Source of the DNA: Pachyseris speciosa | Lineage: Eukaryota; Cnidaria; Anthozoa; Scleractinia; Pachyseridae | Direction of reading: 5' to 3' | NCBI GenBank assembly: GCA_016490735.1 | Contig: JAEMWC010000022.1 | Coordinates: 602,001-666,000 of the forward strand | Length of the DNA stretch: 64,000 nucleotides | In this document: positions 38,701 through 53,700 of the stretch, one piece after another | Layout of the letters: each line of letters begins with the position of its first letter | Position numbering within the stretch: position 1 is the first letter of the stretch | Notes under the pieces: model-generated | Databases searched by the model: none | What the model was told of the DNA's origin: nothing | The model's input: only the letters and a program-made list of their open reading frames with translations | Made by a program: the position numbers and the translations under genes

Positions 38701-41700
38701 ATTTAACGTTTTTGTTTCAGCTGTGTTGGAGCCACCAGAGATGGATATTTGTTTCGCCATCAGCGCTACAACTGCTGATTCCGCCACCACCTTCTCTTTG
38801 ATGACAGAAACCGTGAAAGATGTTGTAGAGAGGTACGGCATCGGCAAGATCCGCTACAGTGTCATCGTGTTCGGTTCACAAGCCGTGAAGGTTTTAGGCT
38901 TCGATTCTGGCGTTTCAGACCCTGCAGAGCTGGAGAAAAATATCACTTCTCTCGATCCAGTTGGCGGAGGCCCAGCACTGGACGAAGCTTTACAGAAAGC
39001 GCTGGAAGCTTTTGAGGAAAGTGTCCCCAGGCCGAATGCCAGGAAGATTCTTGTTGTCATGACCGACAAAGAATCAGGACTTGGGGAGAAAGACATTCTG
39101 ACAAAGGCCAAACCTCTTGGGAAGAGTAGTATCCGTGTCATTGCTATAGCAATTGGAGATGAAGCAGACCAGCAAGAGCTTGAAAGCATAGCATCCGACA
39201 AAAGAGACGTTTTGATTGTTGCAGAGTCCGTCCAGCCCAAGGAACTTTCCAAAGATCTAATGGTCTTAATTCTAACAGGTATGTTAATTTACTGATTGCT
39301 GGTCAAACGGAGAGTAGGAAAGTACAGCTGGCGCTTGCTGATGCAACACTTATTCTCCCTAGAAAATGGTTGTATTATGAATTTCGGACAGCACCTGCTT
39401 CTTGTTGTACCCGCTAGTGAAAAAAATTCGATTTAGAGAGACAACGGGCTGAAAACAAGTTACGATTTCGGATCAAAGATGGTTAATTCTACACATATAG
39501 CTCCAGTTAGTTTTCAAAAAACGGTTAACTGTATCCAGCGGATGAAGTAAATTAGTGCGATACATTTTATCCGCTGGATAGCGACTTATCCGCTGAATAG
39601 ATTTATCCGCTCTTTCAGTAACTGGGGCCTGATGGTAACCCAGCTCTAATTTGTCCTCTAAATAATTTTTATTACCTTAAGACTATTTTGGCTTCTCGAG
39701 CTTTGGTTTTTTCCCGCAGAAGTGACGGTACTATAATGAAGTGGTAGTATTAACGGGGTAGAAATAAGCCCGGGTTTCTGTGCTTTCAAGTTGTCACCGC
39801 GTCTAAGTGGAAATATCCTGTGATCTTAGGTTAGGGGCTCACTGTTTTTTATTCCTAACACCTTTGAAGATTCTGCTCCAGGAAAACAAATTTCATTCCC
39901 TAAACAAGAGATAATTAACAAGTAGTTGATTGTTTTAGATCGTCCATTGAATGTGCCCAAGCTGGACCTAGTGTTTGCTATTTCATCAACGAGCACTGAT
40001 GCAGATGAAACGTTTCAGCTGATGACAAGCACATTGCAGTCACTACTCCAGAAATATGACTCAAGTAATGTCCGTTATGGCCTTCTAGTGTACGGCGATA
40101 ATGCCACCGTTGTGGTGCACTTTAAAAACAACACTGTTGCTAGTGAAATAAAAGAACAGCTGTCGTCAGTCGTACCATCGTCTGGCGGATCTGATGTAAG
40201 CAAGGCTCTGGAAGCAGCTGCTAAAGTGTTTTCTGAAGCTAACGACCGTCCAGATGCCGATAGAGCCTTGGTAATCATGACTGATAAGAATTCTCCGCTT
40301 GATGAAGATGCCGTTATTGATTCAACTAAACCGCTAGAGCAAATGGCGGTGAAAATTATTCCTGTTGCAGTTGGTAACGAGGTTGATCCAACAGACTTTA
40401 AGATAGTCACGGCTAAGGAGAACATCATACAAACTGACAAGGATGAAGACCCGGATGACCTTGGTGAAGAGATCATGGAGAGAGTTATCAGTAAGTACAC
40501 TTTGCGAAGCTGTGTCTCTCATATGAAGTAGGTTGTTAAGCAACCCTCGATAATAGTGGTAACGTGTAGTGCTTTTCGGTTTTTGTCGGGTCACACGCTT
40601 ACCCACGCAGCTACTCACGTACCCACGCACTTACTTCTCTCCTTGCGTTGATCATTTGGATTACGCTCATAAATGTAACACAAGAGCTTCAGTGAGAAAT
40701 GACTTGGTTACAGTTAAATGCAGAAATTCTTCATCTTCTTCGACCTTTTCATTTTGGTGTCTTCCTAACTTACGTTACAGCCAAGATGGTTTTGCAGGAA
40801 CGCTTCTTCACCATTTTGTACTTTGTCGTTTTATTATTTGTTTTCTTGTCTTACAGATGGTACCCTTCGGCTGCCAGAAACGAACATAGCATTTGCAATC
40901 TCCGCAACAGGACTTGAAGCCAATGAAACTCTGAGCTTCGTCAAAGAAATCATTAAATCTATAATCACTACGTATGGCACAGAGAGACTGGAATACAGCG
41001 TCATAGTCTATGGCGATTCAGCTTCTCCTCAAGTCATGTTTGGCGATATTTTCAAGTCTGATGCCGAGTTGATAAAAGCTGTTGAGAGCGTTCCTGCAGT
41101 ATCCGGAGTTCCTTCTCTTGACAAGGCATTGGAAGAGGCAAAACTGCAGTTTGAAAGTCCATTTATCAGGCCAAATGCAGCTAAGGTAACAAGTGCCCTG
41201 TTTCACCCAACGAATTTATTTGTGACTGAGGGAGAGGTCGTAAGTTGGTGGTTTTGTTTTATATCCACGTGCTGGCTAATCCACACGACCCTGTTTTGGG
41301 TTCTCGGATAGCAGAGGCGACCAAAAAAGTTGGGCAGAATACAGAAAATCCTAAGGCTAAATATATATGTTATGGTTCAATTTCATCTTTGGTTTAAACT
41401 TTTTATTTTTGGGTATGGTAATGTATGGTAATGTATGGTAATTACTTTAAAACAAAGGGCGAATAAACCAAGTTTTCAGTTGAACCATAACATTTAATTA
41501 TATATACAAGTGTATATACAAGTGTATATACACAATTTAAATACACAACTGACTATGACATTGAACATCGAACGCATTTTACGTTTCCTTAACCGCGTTG
41601 TAAGGTAGTTATTTATCTAGTGTTAACCAGGATATATTTCTAAGTTACGTTGTGCCACCAGTTAACTGAGGTTTTCAAATATGCTTTACCTTATGTGTTG

Positions 41701-44700
41701 CCTAAGTAGTCCCTGTTTCACGATCGCCCTTTATTTCAACCGTAAAGGTTGCAAACTGAAACTTTGTTTTTACACCCGTACCGAAATGTCACCATATTCG
41801 ACGTGGGCGAGCTGTTTATTCCACATACGTTGATACCCATCTTACAAGTACTGAATTTATGGCAACCTTTTCGTTGTCTTTGGTTTTCGCAGGTCTTAGT
41901 CATTGTATCAGACAGATCGTCTGGAAAGAGCCCAGAAGACATTAGAGCAGCGGTCACACCCCTCGAAACAGCTGGCATCCGAGTCATCGCAGTGGCTGTC
42001 GGGAATGAGGTGGATTCTAATAAGATGAAAAAAATACCATCAGATGGTGACGTCATCGAGACTAACAACAAAGGTGATCCTGAAGAAGTGGGACGTAAGA
42101 TAATGAACAAGGTTGCAACGGGTACGTGAGCTGCCTTAGCTTCATAATTCTACAGTGATACTGTTTTTAAAAAATGGCTGCTGGTGACTGTGAGAACTAA
42201 GCTTGAGTAATCACGCCTCTTGTCGAAGATCTGATTGGTCCATTCTGCTCTAGGCTAGTATGAGTGATGAGTGGATTTTTCTTTTTAACTAGGACCTTCT
42301 CTTACTTATGCGGTTTTCGTCAGTTGTTTTAATTGCTACTAGGATCAGAAAATCACTTGTCTTTTTTCTTCAAATTTCGAAAGTGTATTTGCTTACCACC
42401 CGTCTCGCGAAAATTCAAGCTTTAATTTCAAGCAGAAGACACGGTCCGTCATTACTCACGTTCAAAACCGACCGATTAGGCCTCGGAGAGCTGGATCCAG
42501 GATAAAATGACGTCATTTACTCACTGGTTTAAAATTGCAGTGTGTGAATGCAGCTTATTAAGTATGCAAAACACTAGTTTGAGAGTCTGAAAGCTCAAAA
42601 TTCCCGTGCTGCATACTAAATCAGCTGGGTTTACACACACTGCATTCTTACTCTTGTGAGCTTTCTACGTCATTTTGTCCTCGATTCAGTTCTCTCAAGA
42701 TTTTAAAGTTAGTAATCGCGGATCACTAAATATAAATATTTTAGTCAAAATAAAAAACTGACTTCTCCAAATTTAAGCTTGAAATTTCGCAAACACACTT
42801 TCGAAATTTGAAGAAAAAAGACGAGTGATTTTCTGATCGTAGTAGCACTTAAATTAGTGGGTTTATGTAATGAATAATTCGCTGTAAGCTGCGAGATGCC
42901 TCACACTGTTTACCTGCTTTCCGGACTGCGCACACGTACACCGCATTGATTTGTATCCGGTCGGAATGTGATTTGGCATTTTCTTTGACCATCAAGCAGT
43001 CATGGTTATTTCCATCTAAACAATGACGCCTTTTTAAAAATTGGATTTCCGGGCTTCAAATTGTTTTAGAAGAAACATCAGCGACAATAAAAACGAACGA
43101 CGTTTTGATGCCTTCGTTAGAAGTTCTAATTATTTTTCATAAAATTGACTTTTTTGGTCATCTTTCGATAGGCACTCTTCCAGTACCGGAAATCGACCTT
43201 GGATTTGCTATCGCAGCGGACTCGTTAGATGGCGACGAAACTTTCCAGCTGATGAAAGACACTATCGCAGAAATCATCCGAGAATATGGATTGAGCAAAA
43301 TCAGGTACGGACTGATTGTCTTCGGAGACACAGCGAACATCAAGATTCAATTCAGTGACCACAACAAAGTCGACGACCTCCTACGGTACCTTGCTGTTAT
43401 TCCAAAGAGAAGCGGTGCTGCCTTAGACGAAATGCTAAAGGAAGCGGAAAGGTTGTTCTCGGCGTCTGGTGGTCGTGTTCATGCTAGAAAGGTGTTGGTT
43501 GTAATCACTGATTTAGCATCGGGGAAAACGTCATCTCAAGTGAGTGAAGCAGCCAAGGTTTTGCAAGACAAAGACATCAAGATTGTTGCAGTTGCCATTG
43601 GTAGGCAGGCTGACCCGGACGAGTTAGAGATACTGACGTCAAACGAGAACATAATTGAAGAGGAAAAGAGTGTTCTTCCAAACGATCTTAAGAAGACCAT
43701 CATGGATAAAGTTTTAAAAGGTCACTTTCATAATCGTTTCTTTGAAGATTACGGCATTCACGATTCGTTTTGATTGCCATGCAATAAACTGCCTACGTCA
43801 TGAAAATCCGTCGCAAATTTTAACAGCTTTTGAAGTAAAACAAGTCTTGCTGAGCAAATTGAAGTTCACTCCTGCAAACATGTGACGAAGAAAACAGTTA
43901 TTTAAAATGGATGTCTATGAAGATAGCGTTTGATGTTTACTTTAAGTGTGATATCCTACATACAAGTCAATTGTCTAATTTTTTCTTTCTATCCCAAGGA
44001 ACGCCAACATTCCCTGAAGTGGACTTTGTATTTGCTATCAGCGCTAATTCGAGAGACGCAGATGCAACTTTCATGCTGATGAAGGATAGCATCCGAAAAG
44101 TCCTGAGTGACATAGGATTTGCGAATGGCAACGCGCAATACGGTATCATCGCCTATGGTTCTCAGGTTGTTCAACTGGGAGAGTTTAACAACGTCAAAGA
44201 ACTCAGAGCCTATATTCAAAACGTCGAAAAGCGTAGTCTTGACCCACAAATCGATAGGACGCTACAAGAAGCTCTGAAGATTTTCCAGTCACCTAATGCT
44301 CGCCCTAGGGCGAAGCAAGTGCTTGTTGTTTTGATGGATAAGAAGTCGGCGTCCACTGACGAGGCAATCAAACAGATTGCCAGTGAACTCGATGAGGAGA
44401 AAGTACGGGTGATTCCGGTGGCCATTGGGAACGAGGCGGACCCTGACCAGTTGATGAAAATCACTCCTTTCAAAGATGATCTCATACAGGCGGAGAAAGA
44501 CAAAGAACCTTGGAGATTAGCGCGTGAAATAATTATAAAGGCGTTGACGGGTAAACCACAATTACTAGATTTAGGTATAATTAGGATACACGAAACTGCA
44601 TCCTAACCTAAAATCATCAGTTCAGCTGGTCACAAACCGAGAGCAAATTACTCAGAATCGTCAGAGGTTTCTGTCAAGAATTGTCATTCTAGAAACTGTA

Positions 44701-47700
44701 GCAATAACGTACTGTCGTATAATCATTAGTCGAGAATAGAAAGTTAACGATTTTTTCGGTAAAGAAATAGGATATCAACTTTACAGTGACCTAATGATTC
44801 TCAGTATGAAGTTGTTTGGCCGGTTAATGCTAACCTAGACGGATAACTGGGTAAGAATCAGTGGAACTAGTATTTGTACTACATTTTACTTCAGACAGAA
44901 CTACAGACAATCTACTGATCTACAGACAATCTACTGAGAATGATGTTTTCGCAAAACAGGGGAATGAAGCGTAAGTCTTAGAACTAGTCGTGAGCTGCTA
45001 TTTGGAGGGGAAGCGAAGTGTAAGACCCCAGGATAATACGCCTTAGATTCTGACTTCTCACAGACAACTGAAGTGTTACCCGTTTTTATGAGGCTATTTA
45101 CTACGTGACAGGTCCATTGTACGTGTTTGGCGAAGACGAATTTAGCCTGAAGTTCTTTGTATTTGGTATTTCATTGCAGAACCGACAAGGATTACCAAGA
45201 TTGATCTTGGCTTCGCCATTGGCGCTGCATCACGTGACGCATCCAGCACTCTGCGACACATGAAGGACACCATAGAAGCCATTGTCAATAAATATGGCAC
45301 TGATAAGATTCACTACGGACTCATCACCTTTGATGATGATGCCAGCATAAAGCTAACTTTCAGTAACCGAATCAGCTCACCGGAGGGGCTGAAATCTTTC
45401 ATTGACTCCTTGCCAGCGGAAACGGGTGGTCCTGCCATAGATAAGGCTCTAGAAGCAGCAGTTGAGCTCTTTGAAGGCAAAGGAGTTCGTTATGATGCTC
45501 AGAAGGTTCTTGTCTTGATGGTGGACACCAAATCAAGTGGTGATGATGTACAGTCTATGAAAACCGCCATGGAGTTGAAGGATAGTGGAGTTCATATCAT
45601 TACAGTCGCAGTCGGAAATGATGTGGATCACGGCAACCTTAAAAACATCTCGTCGCATCCTGATAATGTGGTAAACACAACCACTGAAAAAAAGCCTGAA
45701 AATGTTGGGCAAGAAATCATTGACAGAACAGGTACTAAGGCTTTCAGTGGTTAATTGTTGATTGAATTATAGGAAGTCGACTATTTAAGTTTAATTAAAT
45801 GTTTAAGGCCCGTGCAAAGGCTCCCAACATTGTTGGTCAACAGCATCGAACACAGCTGGGTCCACGTGTTGGGTGCGTTTCAACACCCAGCATCCCTACC
45901 GCGATTAGCATAACCCAAAATACATCATTGTCTTCACCAAACCCTCTTGCCATAATTTGTGTAGTAATGCGAACATTGCTTCTGTATCGAAATGCACATG
46001 CGCTAACTGGTCTTACCATTTTTGGTTATATTTGGTTACATGTGTAATACGCAAAATCCCAAATTCCAGGAGGTCTCTTCAAACCCCATATCTTGTTCTA
46101 GCTAGAGCCTTTCCTTGACCGTGACTCCACGTGACCTCTTCTTCTCTTGACTATTTTGTTGAGGGTTTCCACGGCGGCTTTCCACTTTCCTTGTGGATTC
46201 TTATTACCCGTGACCCTGCCTTCCGCTTCATTGAAAAAGGTAATCTGATGTTACTGACCAATAAGAGCATTATTTTTCCCTTCCAGACCCACTGAAAGGA
46301 ACAAGCATTGATGTAGGCTTTGCAATCAGTGGCTCTTCGTCCAACTCTTCAACAACTATCAGACTCATACAGAGTGCTATCAAGTCCATCATAGACACCT
46401 ACGGATCAACAAACCTGCACTACAGCCTAATGACCTTTGGTGATCGCCCAACTGTTTTAACTCCTTTTGAAGACGGACAACAACCAGAGGATTTGAAGAA
46501 GATCATAGACACCATTACTCCGAGTTCTCGTCAACCCAACTTGGAGAATATGTTTTCCGAGGCAAAGAAGCTGTTTGAAGAAGCTGGCGCGAGACCAGGT
46601 GCAAGACAATTCTTGGTGGTTCTCGTGGACAACATGTCTACAAATGATAGGGATGTTCTGATTGCGGCTGCCAAACCATTGATCGAATCAGGATGTTGGG
46701 TTATACCTGTTGCAGTGGGCAAGGACGCAAATGTTGAGGAACTTAAACTCATTACTCCTCTGAAGAAAACAACAGTAGAGGTTCCTAAGACAGAAGATCC
46801 TGATAAATTAGCTGAAGAGATCACTGATAAAATGAAGGAGCGTAAGTATCCATTAGTTTTTTGTTTTATTTTTTCATGCCAGTGGGTTAAAGGAGAAAAG
46901 GAATGCGAGATTTCGGAGAAATTTGTTTCTCCAAGGGAATGACTGTTAAAACGTCGTCGGCGTTCTAAGCAAAACATTTGGTGCATGGTAGGATGAATTT
47001 GTTGTTGTGTTTTTGTTTCACCCGTTAATGTACTTTTCTTTTAGTTGTCAACGAACCAAGGGTTCCTGAAGTTGACCTAGGTTTCATCATCTCAGTTGGC
47101 TCAAGCGATGCAGTCCCCAACACTCAGCACCTGAAGAACGTGATCAAGTCATTCATTGATAAATATGCTATGCACAGACTGCAATATGGCATCATGTCAT
47201 ATGGCAGTACACCCAAGATTGAACTCAACCTGGCAGACAGCTTAAAACCTGACGTCATACAACGTGTCGAAGCCATTGTTATGCCGGGTGGTACACCAGA
47301 CCTCGCCAAAGCTCTTGAGCTTGGTGAGGGGTTGGTTATCCCTGGGCGCCCAAATGCCCAAAAAGTGTTGGTTATAATCACAGATGTCAAGTCGGGCAGC
47401 AGTCCAACTAAAGTCAAACTTGCAGCAGAATCCCTGGATGACAAAGACATTCGCGTATTCGCTGTTGCAATTGGAAGCGAAGGGGACCCCGCTGAACTGG
47501 CCTTAGCCACGAGATCTGACAAAAACATCATAAACGGTACACGTACCGATGAACCAGGAAAGACCAGGGAAGACATAATGGAAAAGATCAGACAAGGTAA
47601 ACTGAGAAACATAACGCGACCTTCTGCATGGAGACACGTTTTTTCGCGACCCTTCAGGTCACATTCTTACTGTGCCAAATGACCTAATTTTCGAGCTTAA

Positions 47701-50700
47701 CTGAGGATGTAGTAGTTCGTTCAATAACAAGTGCCGTCATATATTTCTTGACCAAGTTCAATTGCAAAGTTGGCTCTCTTTCATAAGGTTTTCTGACAGC
47801 CACGAGGGCGCTTAATTGTGGAGTATGGTCGCTGATCCATAAAGTAGAATTTTAAACGCCTTTTAAAGAGTGGAAAGCTCGGATTTTTTCATCCTTTTCT
47901 TTTTCTCAAGAAAATACACGACGTAATACGCCAGTAAAGCGAAGGCTTCTTGTTTTGTTTTCTTCTTCTAGCAAAGCCTATCCAAGATGTCGATGTCGTG
48001 TTTGCTATCAGTGCCACCTCAACCGATGCCCAGCAGACTTTCAGCGTCATGAAGGAAGTAATAAAATTCATCTATGAAAAACATGGAGTTGACAGCATAC
48101 GCCCTGCAATAATTGTGTTTGGAGATGTGGCATCTGTAAGGCTTAACTTTCAACGGGATGTCATGGATCTGAATGACTTAAAGCAACGCATTGAAAACCT
48201 GCCTCGAAACAGAGGGACACCAGACCTTGATCAAACGCTGTCACTGGCGATGACAGTGTTGGAAGGCGCGCGAGCACACGCCAAGAAAGTAGTTGTAATT
48301 ATTTCTGATGACCGATCAGACAGCAAATCATGGAAAATAGGAAACAAAGCTCGAGAGCTTGAAGAAGAAGAGATCGAAGTGATTCCAGTAGGAATAGGAA
48401 GTGAAGTTGATCTGCAGCAGCTGAAGATTACAACTCCACACAAGAACAACGTGATTGGTGCAAACAAAGACGATGACGTGGGTGCCTTGGCAGATAGGAT
48501 AGTTAAGATAATGCTGAAAAGTGAGTGGAGTCTTTACAACAATAGACGACTTTCACGATAGCGTCATTTTAATACATCTACCAGAACTCAGTCTGTTTTT
48601 CCTTTGCTATTTAAAGTTTGAAATCCAGCGAGGTAAAAATATCAATAGCTCGAGAGCACGAGAAAGAATAATTTCCTGAGGGAATCCGGTAGTTGTAGTC
48701 AAATGCTGTCATCTTGAAAAATATGCCATTGGATTGTTGTTGGGAATAAAGATGAAAGAATAATATTCTCCCATCTGAAGTCAGGGGTAGGCTAAGAACA
48801 ATTTTCATGATAACATTGCTGCGAAGGCCCCCAAGTAGCCCGCGAGAAATATTCCAAATAAGGAAAATTTGAGTCAAATTAAAATCAGGATGTTATTTTG
48901 AATTAAGTTAAAAACGTTGTCGTTTCAAGGATGCAAATCTTACTTCTGAAGTTTAGACGTCAATGTCCTTAGAAATCACACACAATGTTTTCTAATCTAA
49001 CCAAGTCCTAACTTGTCCCCTATTTCTGTTGCACAGAGAGAACGAGTCTGCCCAAAATAGACTTGATGTTCGTTGTAAGCGCCCAAGCGTCCAACAGCTT
49101 GTCATACATGAAAGACGTAATCACCGACATTATGCAGAATTACAGCACAAACCTGATCCACTATGCATTTGTTCTGTACGGAGATGAGCCATTGGTTGTC
49201 CTCAAATTCTCTGAGGGAGTTACAGACCCGGATCAGCTGGCAGGAATAGTGAGATTAGCACCACAGGTCCCTGGGGATTCAGCTTTGGATAAAGCTTTAC
49301 AGAAAGCCAAACAATTGTTTAATGAGGACGACGGCGTGAGGCCAGGTGCAAGGAAAGTATTAGTTATAATAACAGACGATAAGTCATCGGGAGACCAGGA
49401 GGCTGCTAAAGGCATTGCTAATGACTTAATTGACAAACTTGTGACTGTAATAACCGTGGCAGTTGGAGGCGATGCCAGTCAAGAGGAGTTGGAGAATCTT
49501 GCACCCACAGACGGCGACTCGTTGAACACTACCACTGACGAGGATCCAGGGGAAACTGGGAAGAAGATAATACAAACAATCTTGAAGGGTTTGTTACCGT
49601 TATTTGTTCTAGGAAGTGTTTCCCATGTACGCATGTAATCACCTAAGTTGCCCATTTTCTCAAAGTAAGTTAAGTCAATGAACTTCAGAATAAATACTGC
49701 CTCTCTGTAAAGTTTAGCATCATAAAGTTGTTACATCGAAAACGTCAAATTTGCCGTATTTCTTCCCTAAATTTCGTTTTATTTTCCGGATTTTTGCTTG
49801 GAAGTCAGTAAGCACTCTTTAAACCCAGTGAAAGAATGCCAACCTATATTTTCACTGCATGGCAACAAATCTGATAAGAAAATAGAGGAACGTAATGAGG
49901 CTAACAAAAGTATCTCACCCTGATGGCCTGTGTTGACAGTTAGGCTAAATGATAAAAATAATAATATTGTGTTTTTTCAACTAGTATCAGATCCACTTGA
50001 GCGACAAGACATTGACATAGTCTTTGCAGTAAGCGCCTCCACAACTGAAGCAGAAAACATCTTGCAGTTAATGAAAGCAGCTTTGCAGTCCATTGTGTCA
50101 ACACACGGCGCAAAGAACATCCATTACTCAATCATCTCTTATGGAGCACAAATACGAAGAATTGTCCGCTTCCAAGACACATTCCCAGACGACCAAGCAC
50201 TGATCCAGAAGCTAGAGAGCATGTCTGTTGTTCCTGGTACACCTAACTTGGTTCTATCACTGACTGAGGCAAAAAGTGCTTTTGAAGGACCCGGTGCTCG
50301 TCAAAATGCTAAGAAGATTCTGGTTATCATCGTAGATAACGAGTCTGGAAGTACCGAAGAAGACGTCTTGAAATCTGGCTTGATTCTGGAAGACGCAGGA
50401 GTGAAGATCATTCCGGTTGCCATTGGTAACAAAGCGAAGCGCGAAGAGCTTGAGAAGGTCACCCCTTATAAGGAAAACATAATCGAAGTGTCAACAAACA
50501 TGATACCAGAAAATCTTGGACAGATCATCATGAAAAAAGTTAGAGAAAGTAAGTTACAGTAATCGTTAACATAGACGGTTGAAGTCAATTGATATCAAAG
50601 TTCCCATTAAATAAACTTTGACAGCGAGTAACATCTCTTCTCGATGGCGTCAACATTTTTTTTGTCGGGATGGAGGAGGGTTGAAGATTATGAGTGTTAC

Positions 50701-53700
50701 TTTTGACTGTGCTTTTGGACGTAATTTGTGCAAGATATGGACCTACCGCAGCATACCATCTATGTGGCGAGACCAACTCCTGTTCCTTTGAGTCTTCTGA
50801 CAAAAAGACCGAAACCCGTCATGTTTTGGAGACTGGCCAAGCAAACGGTAGATTAACAAACCATTTGTTACATCAGTAGCGTATATTTAGGTTATGCAAA
50901 CTGCACACCGAGTCATACCCAATACTGATGTTATTTTTTATCTGTTATTTTCCTACAGACATGATTCTCCCAGCAGTTCCAGAAGTAGATCTTGCTTTTG
51001 CAATCAGCGCGGCATCAGTGGAAGCTGGCGAGAACTTTGAAAAGGCCAAGGAAGTAATGAAAGCAATTATCGACACCTACGCTATGAACAAGCTTCGTTA
51101 TGGAGTCATTGTGTTTGGATCGAGCGCCGCAATTAAATTTTCGTTTGGAGAAGACTTTGCTAGCGACGAAGGCCTCAAAACCTTTATCACGCTACTGTCT
51201 GGAGTGAACGAACCTCCTGCTTTGGACGACGCTCTTAAGAAGGGTAAAGAACTGTTTGAAAGCGCAAAAGAACGTCCTAATGCTCGAAAAGTTCTCGTTG
51301 TTATCGCGGATAAGAAGTCCATCAGTGAGCTGGACAATTTGAAAGATAGTGCAAAGCGTTTGGAAGAGGGCGGGGTCGTAGTTATACCCGTTGGCATTGG
51401 AGATGAGACTGACCTGGCTGAACTTAAGGCAACAACCCCTGATAAAACAAACCTGGTGAATGTCAGTAGTGATGTTGAACCGATGGACTTGAAAAACAGG
51501 ATTATGAATAAAGTGTTAAAAGGTAAGGGCAGCATAAAAGAAGGCAAAGGTTGGAATTTGGTGGCTTGTATTCTTGGTTATACTGGATGAGTTTTCACTT
51601 CAATATTAGCAGATTTCCTGATATTTCACCAAAATATTCACTACCCTTTTCTTGCACGTTTTAGATACTGCGCAGCAATTTGCTAGGTTTGAAATCCAGA
51701 TCTGTACTCGCGGTTATTTTAAGGCTGTCTTTCGGCTACTGCTAAAGTGGTGTTCACATGTGCGATGATTATTCACGTCTTTAGTCCTTCACCTGCTGTA
51801 GCAAAACGTATTGAACTTACTGAATGTCTCTTGGTATCTAGTGAGTTAAAGCAGCCAAAAGAATATATTTATTTTACTTCATTTTATTTTACAGACAGGA
51901 AAGGAGAAGCGGTCGACTTTGTCACTGCGGTCTCCGTTGGAGCACAAAACATACCATCCTTCAAGAAAATAAGTCTAGAGCTCCTGGAGAAACATCCTAT
52001 TAGCGAAACAGGCTACAGTTTTCTTACTTTCAATTCTGGAGTAAAGACAATCAGAGACTTCCAGACCAAGTATTCTTCAAAAAGTCAGGTTAAGCAAGTC
52101 ATCGAGAACATCCTTCCAAGAGTAGGCATCAGTTCAAGGCTGGATCTCGCTCTAGCAGAGGCTAAGAAGCTGTTCACAAACGGATCTGGGAGCCGACCGC
52201 ACGCCAAAAAGGTTGTAGTTGTTTACACCGACCGAGAGCCGACTGAGGACTCGGGAGGAACTGCTGCGGCTAAAATTTCTAAGGAGTTGGAAGAGGAAGG
52301 CATTCAGGTCATTGTTGTTGTTTTAGATATGAGCTCTGTTCCGAAGACTTACGAAGTTATCACCCCGAACAAAGAAAGTGTCATCCCTACAGACAGCGGT
52401 GAAAATCCCAATGAGGTCGTCAAAAAGATTGACAACTTGTTAAAACAAGGTGAGTTTTGCTGGCGAGTAGGCCTAAAATTCCGCAAGAGGTTTATAAAAA
52501 TATTCGACAAAATCTCTTTTTGTTCCTTAATTTTGTCTACATATCCTGTCAGTATTAATTGTAACGAAGGTTGTAACTTGGACTCAAAAGGAACAGAGGT
52601 TGTAGTTACATTGGTTCTATGACGACATTTTTCGATCCTTCTCTTCTCTCTTCTGTCAAGTTACAAATGAAAGAGGTGAGATTAACATTTTAATCCCAAA
52701 TGCCCCCTAATCACCAGCCATGGATCCAATAAGGGGATATGGGGCGAGTAGAATTAACGTAGGTCCGGTCTATGTGCGCGAGTTTTTAAAATGATGTTTT
52801 TAGGCGGAGCAAATGTCTGGTAGTTAGTAGCGGTTGCGTACGATGTTGATTTTTATGCAACTTACCCCGCAGGAGGAGGAATGGCATAGTGGTGAGAGCA
52901 CTCAACTCCCACCAATGCGCCCTGGGTTCAATTCCCGGACTAGGCGTCATATGTGGGTTGATGTTAAAGGTTGACGTGGGTTGATTTTGTTGTTGGTTCC
53001 AGTCCTTGCTCCGAGGTTTTTCTTTGGATACTCCGGTTTTCCCCTCTCCTCAAAAACCAACATTTCCAAATTCCAATTCGATCCGGAATTTCGAGGGCCA
53101 CGGATTGGTCAGTTGAACTACTGTTAAGTGTTACCCTCGTTAAACAAAGTCGATTAATTTTTTATTTTATTTTAAAAGCAGGGGAAGGAAAGAGGCAGTC
53201 AGGAAAGGTATCGGCTTTGTCAAGTTCTTGTCTTTTATGTAACGTTGCTTGTTTTTCAGGTCTTAAACCCACCCCAGAAATAGAAATCTGCTTTGCATTT
53301 AGCGCAACAGGCTCCGATTCAGTCACGACCTCCATGCTAATGAGGGATACCATAGCTGAGATCATGAATAAGTACGGCGCTGTTAAACTGCACTACTTGG
53401 CTCTCGTGTTTGGAAATCAAGCACGGACAGTCATCACTTTCAGGAATCAAAACTTGGATGAACAGACCCTCATATCCTTCATTAAACAGACTCCCCAACC
53501 TGGTGGAAGCTCAAGAATTGATGTGGCGTTGGAAGAGGCGAAGAAAGTATTTGGTGAAGTGCCTAAAAGGTAATTGGTTTACTCCTAGAAGCGTTACGTT
53601 TGCTCAAAAGCGTGCCATTAACTTGAATGAGACTTGGCTCTGGGCTTTCCTCCCTGGGGGGGAGCCCGGACCCGAGTGAGCGGCGGAAATAGAGCCTAGG

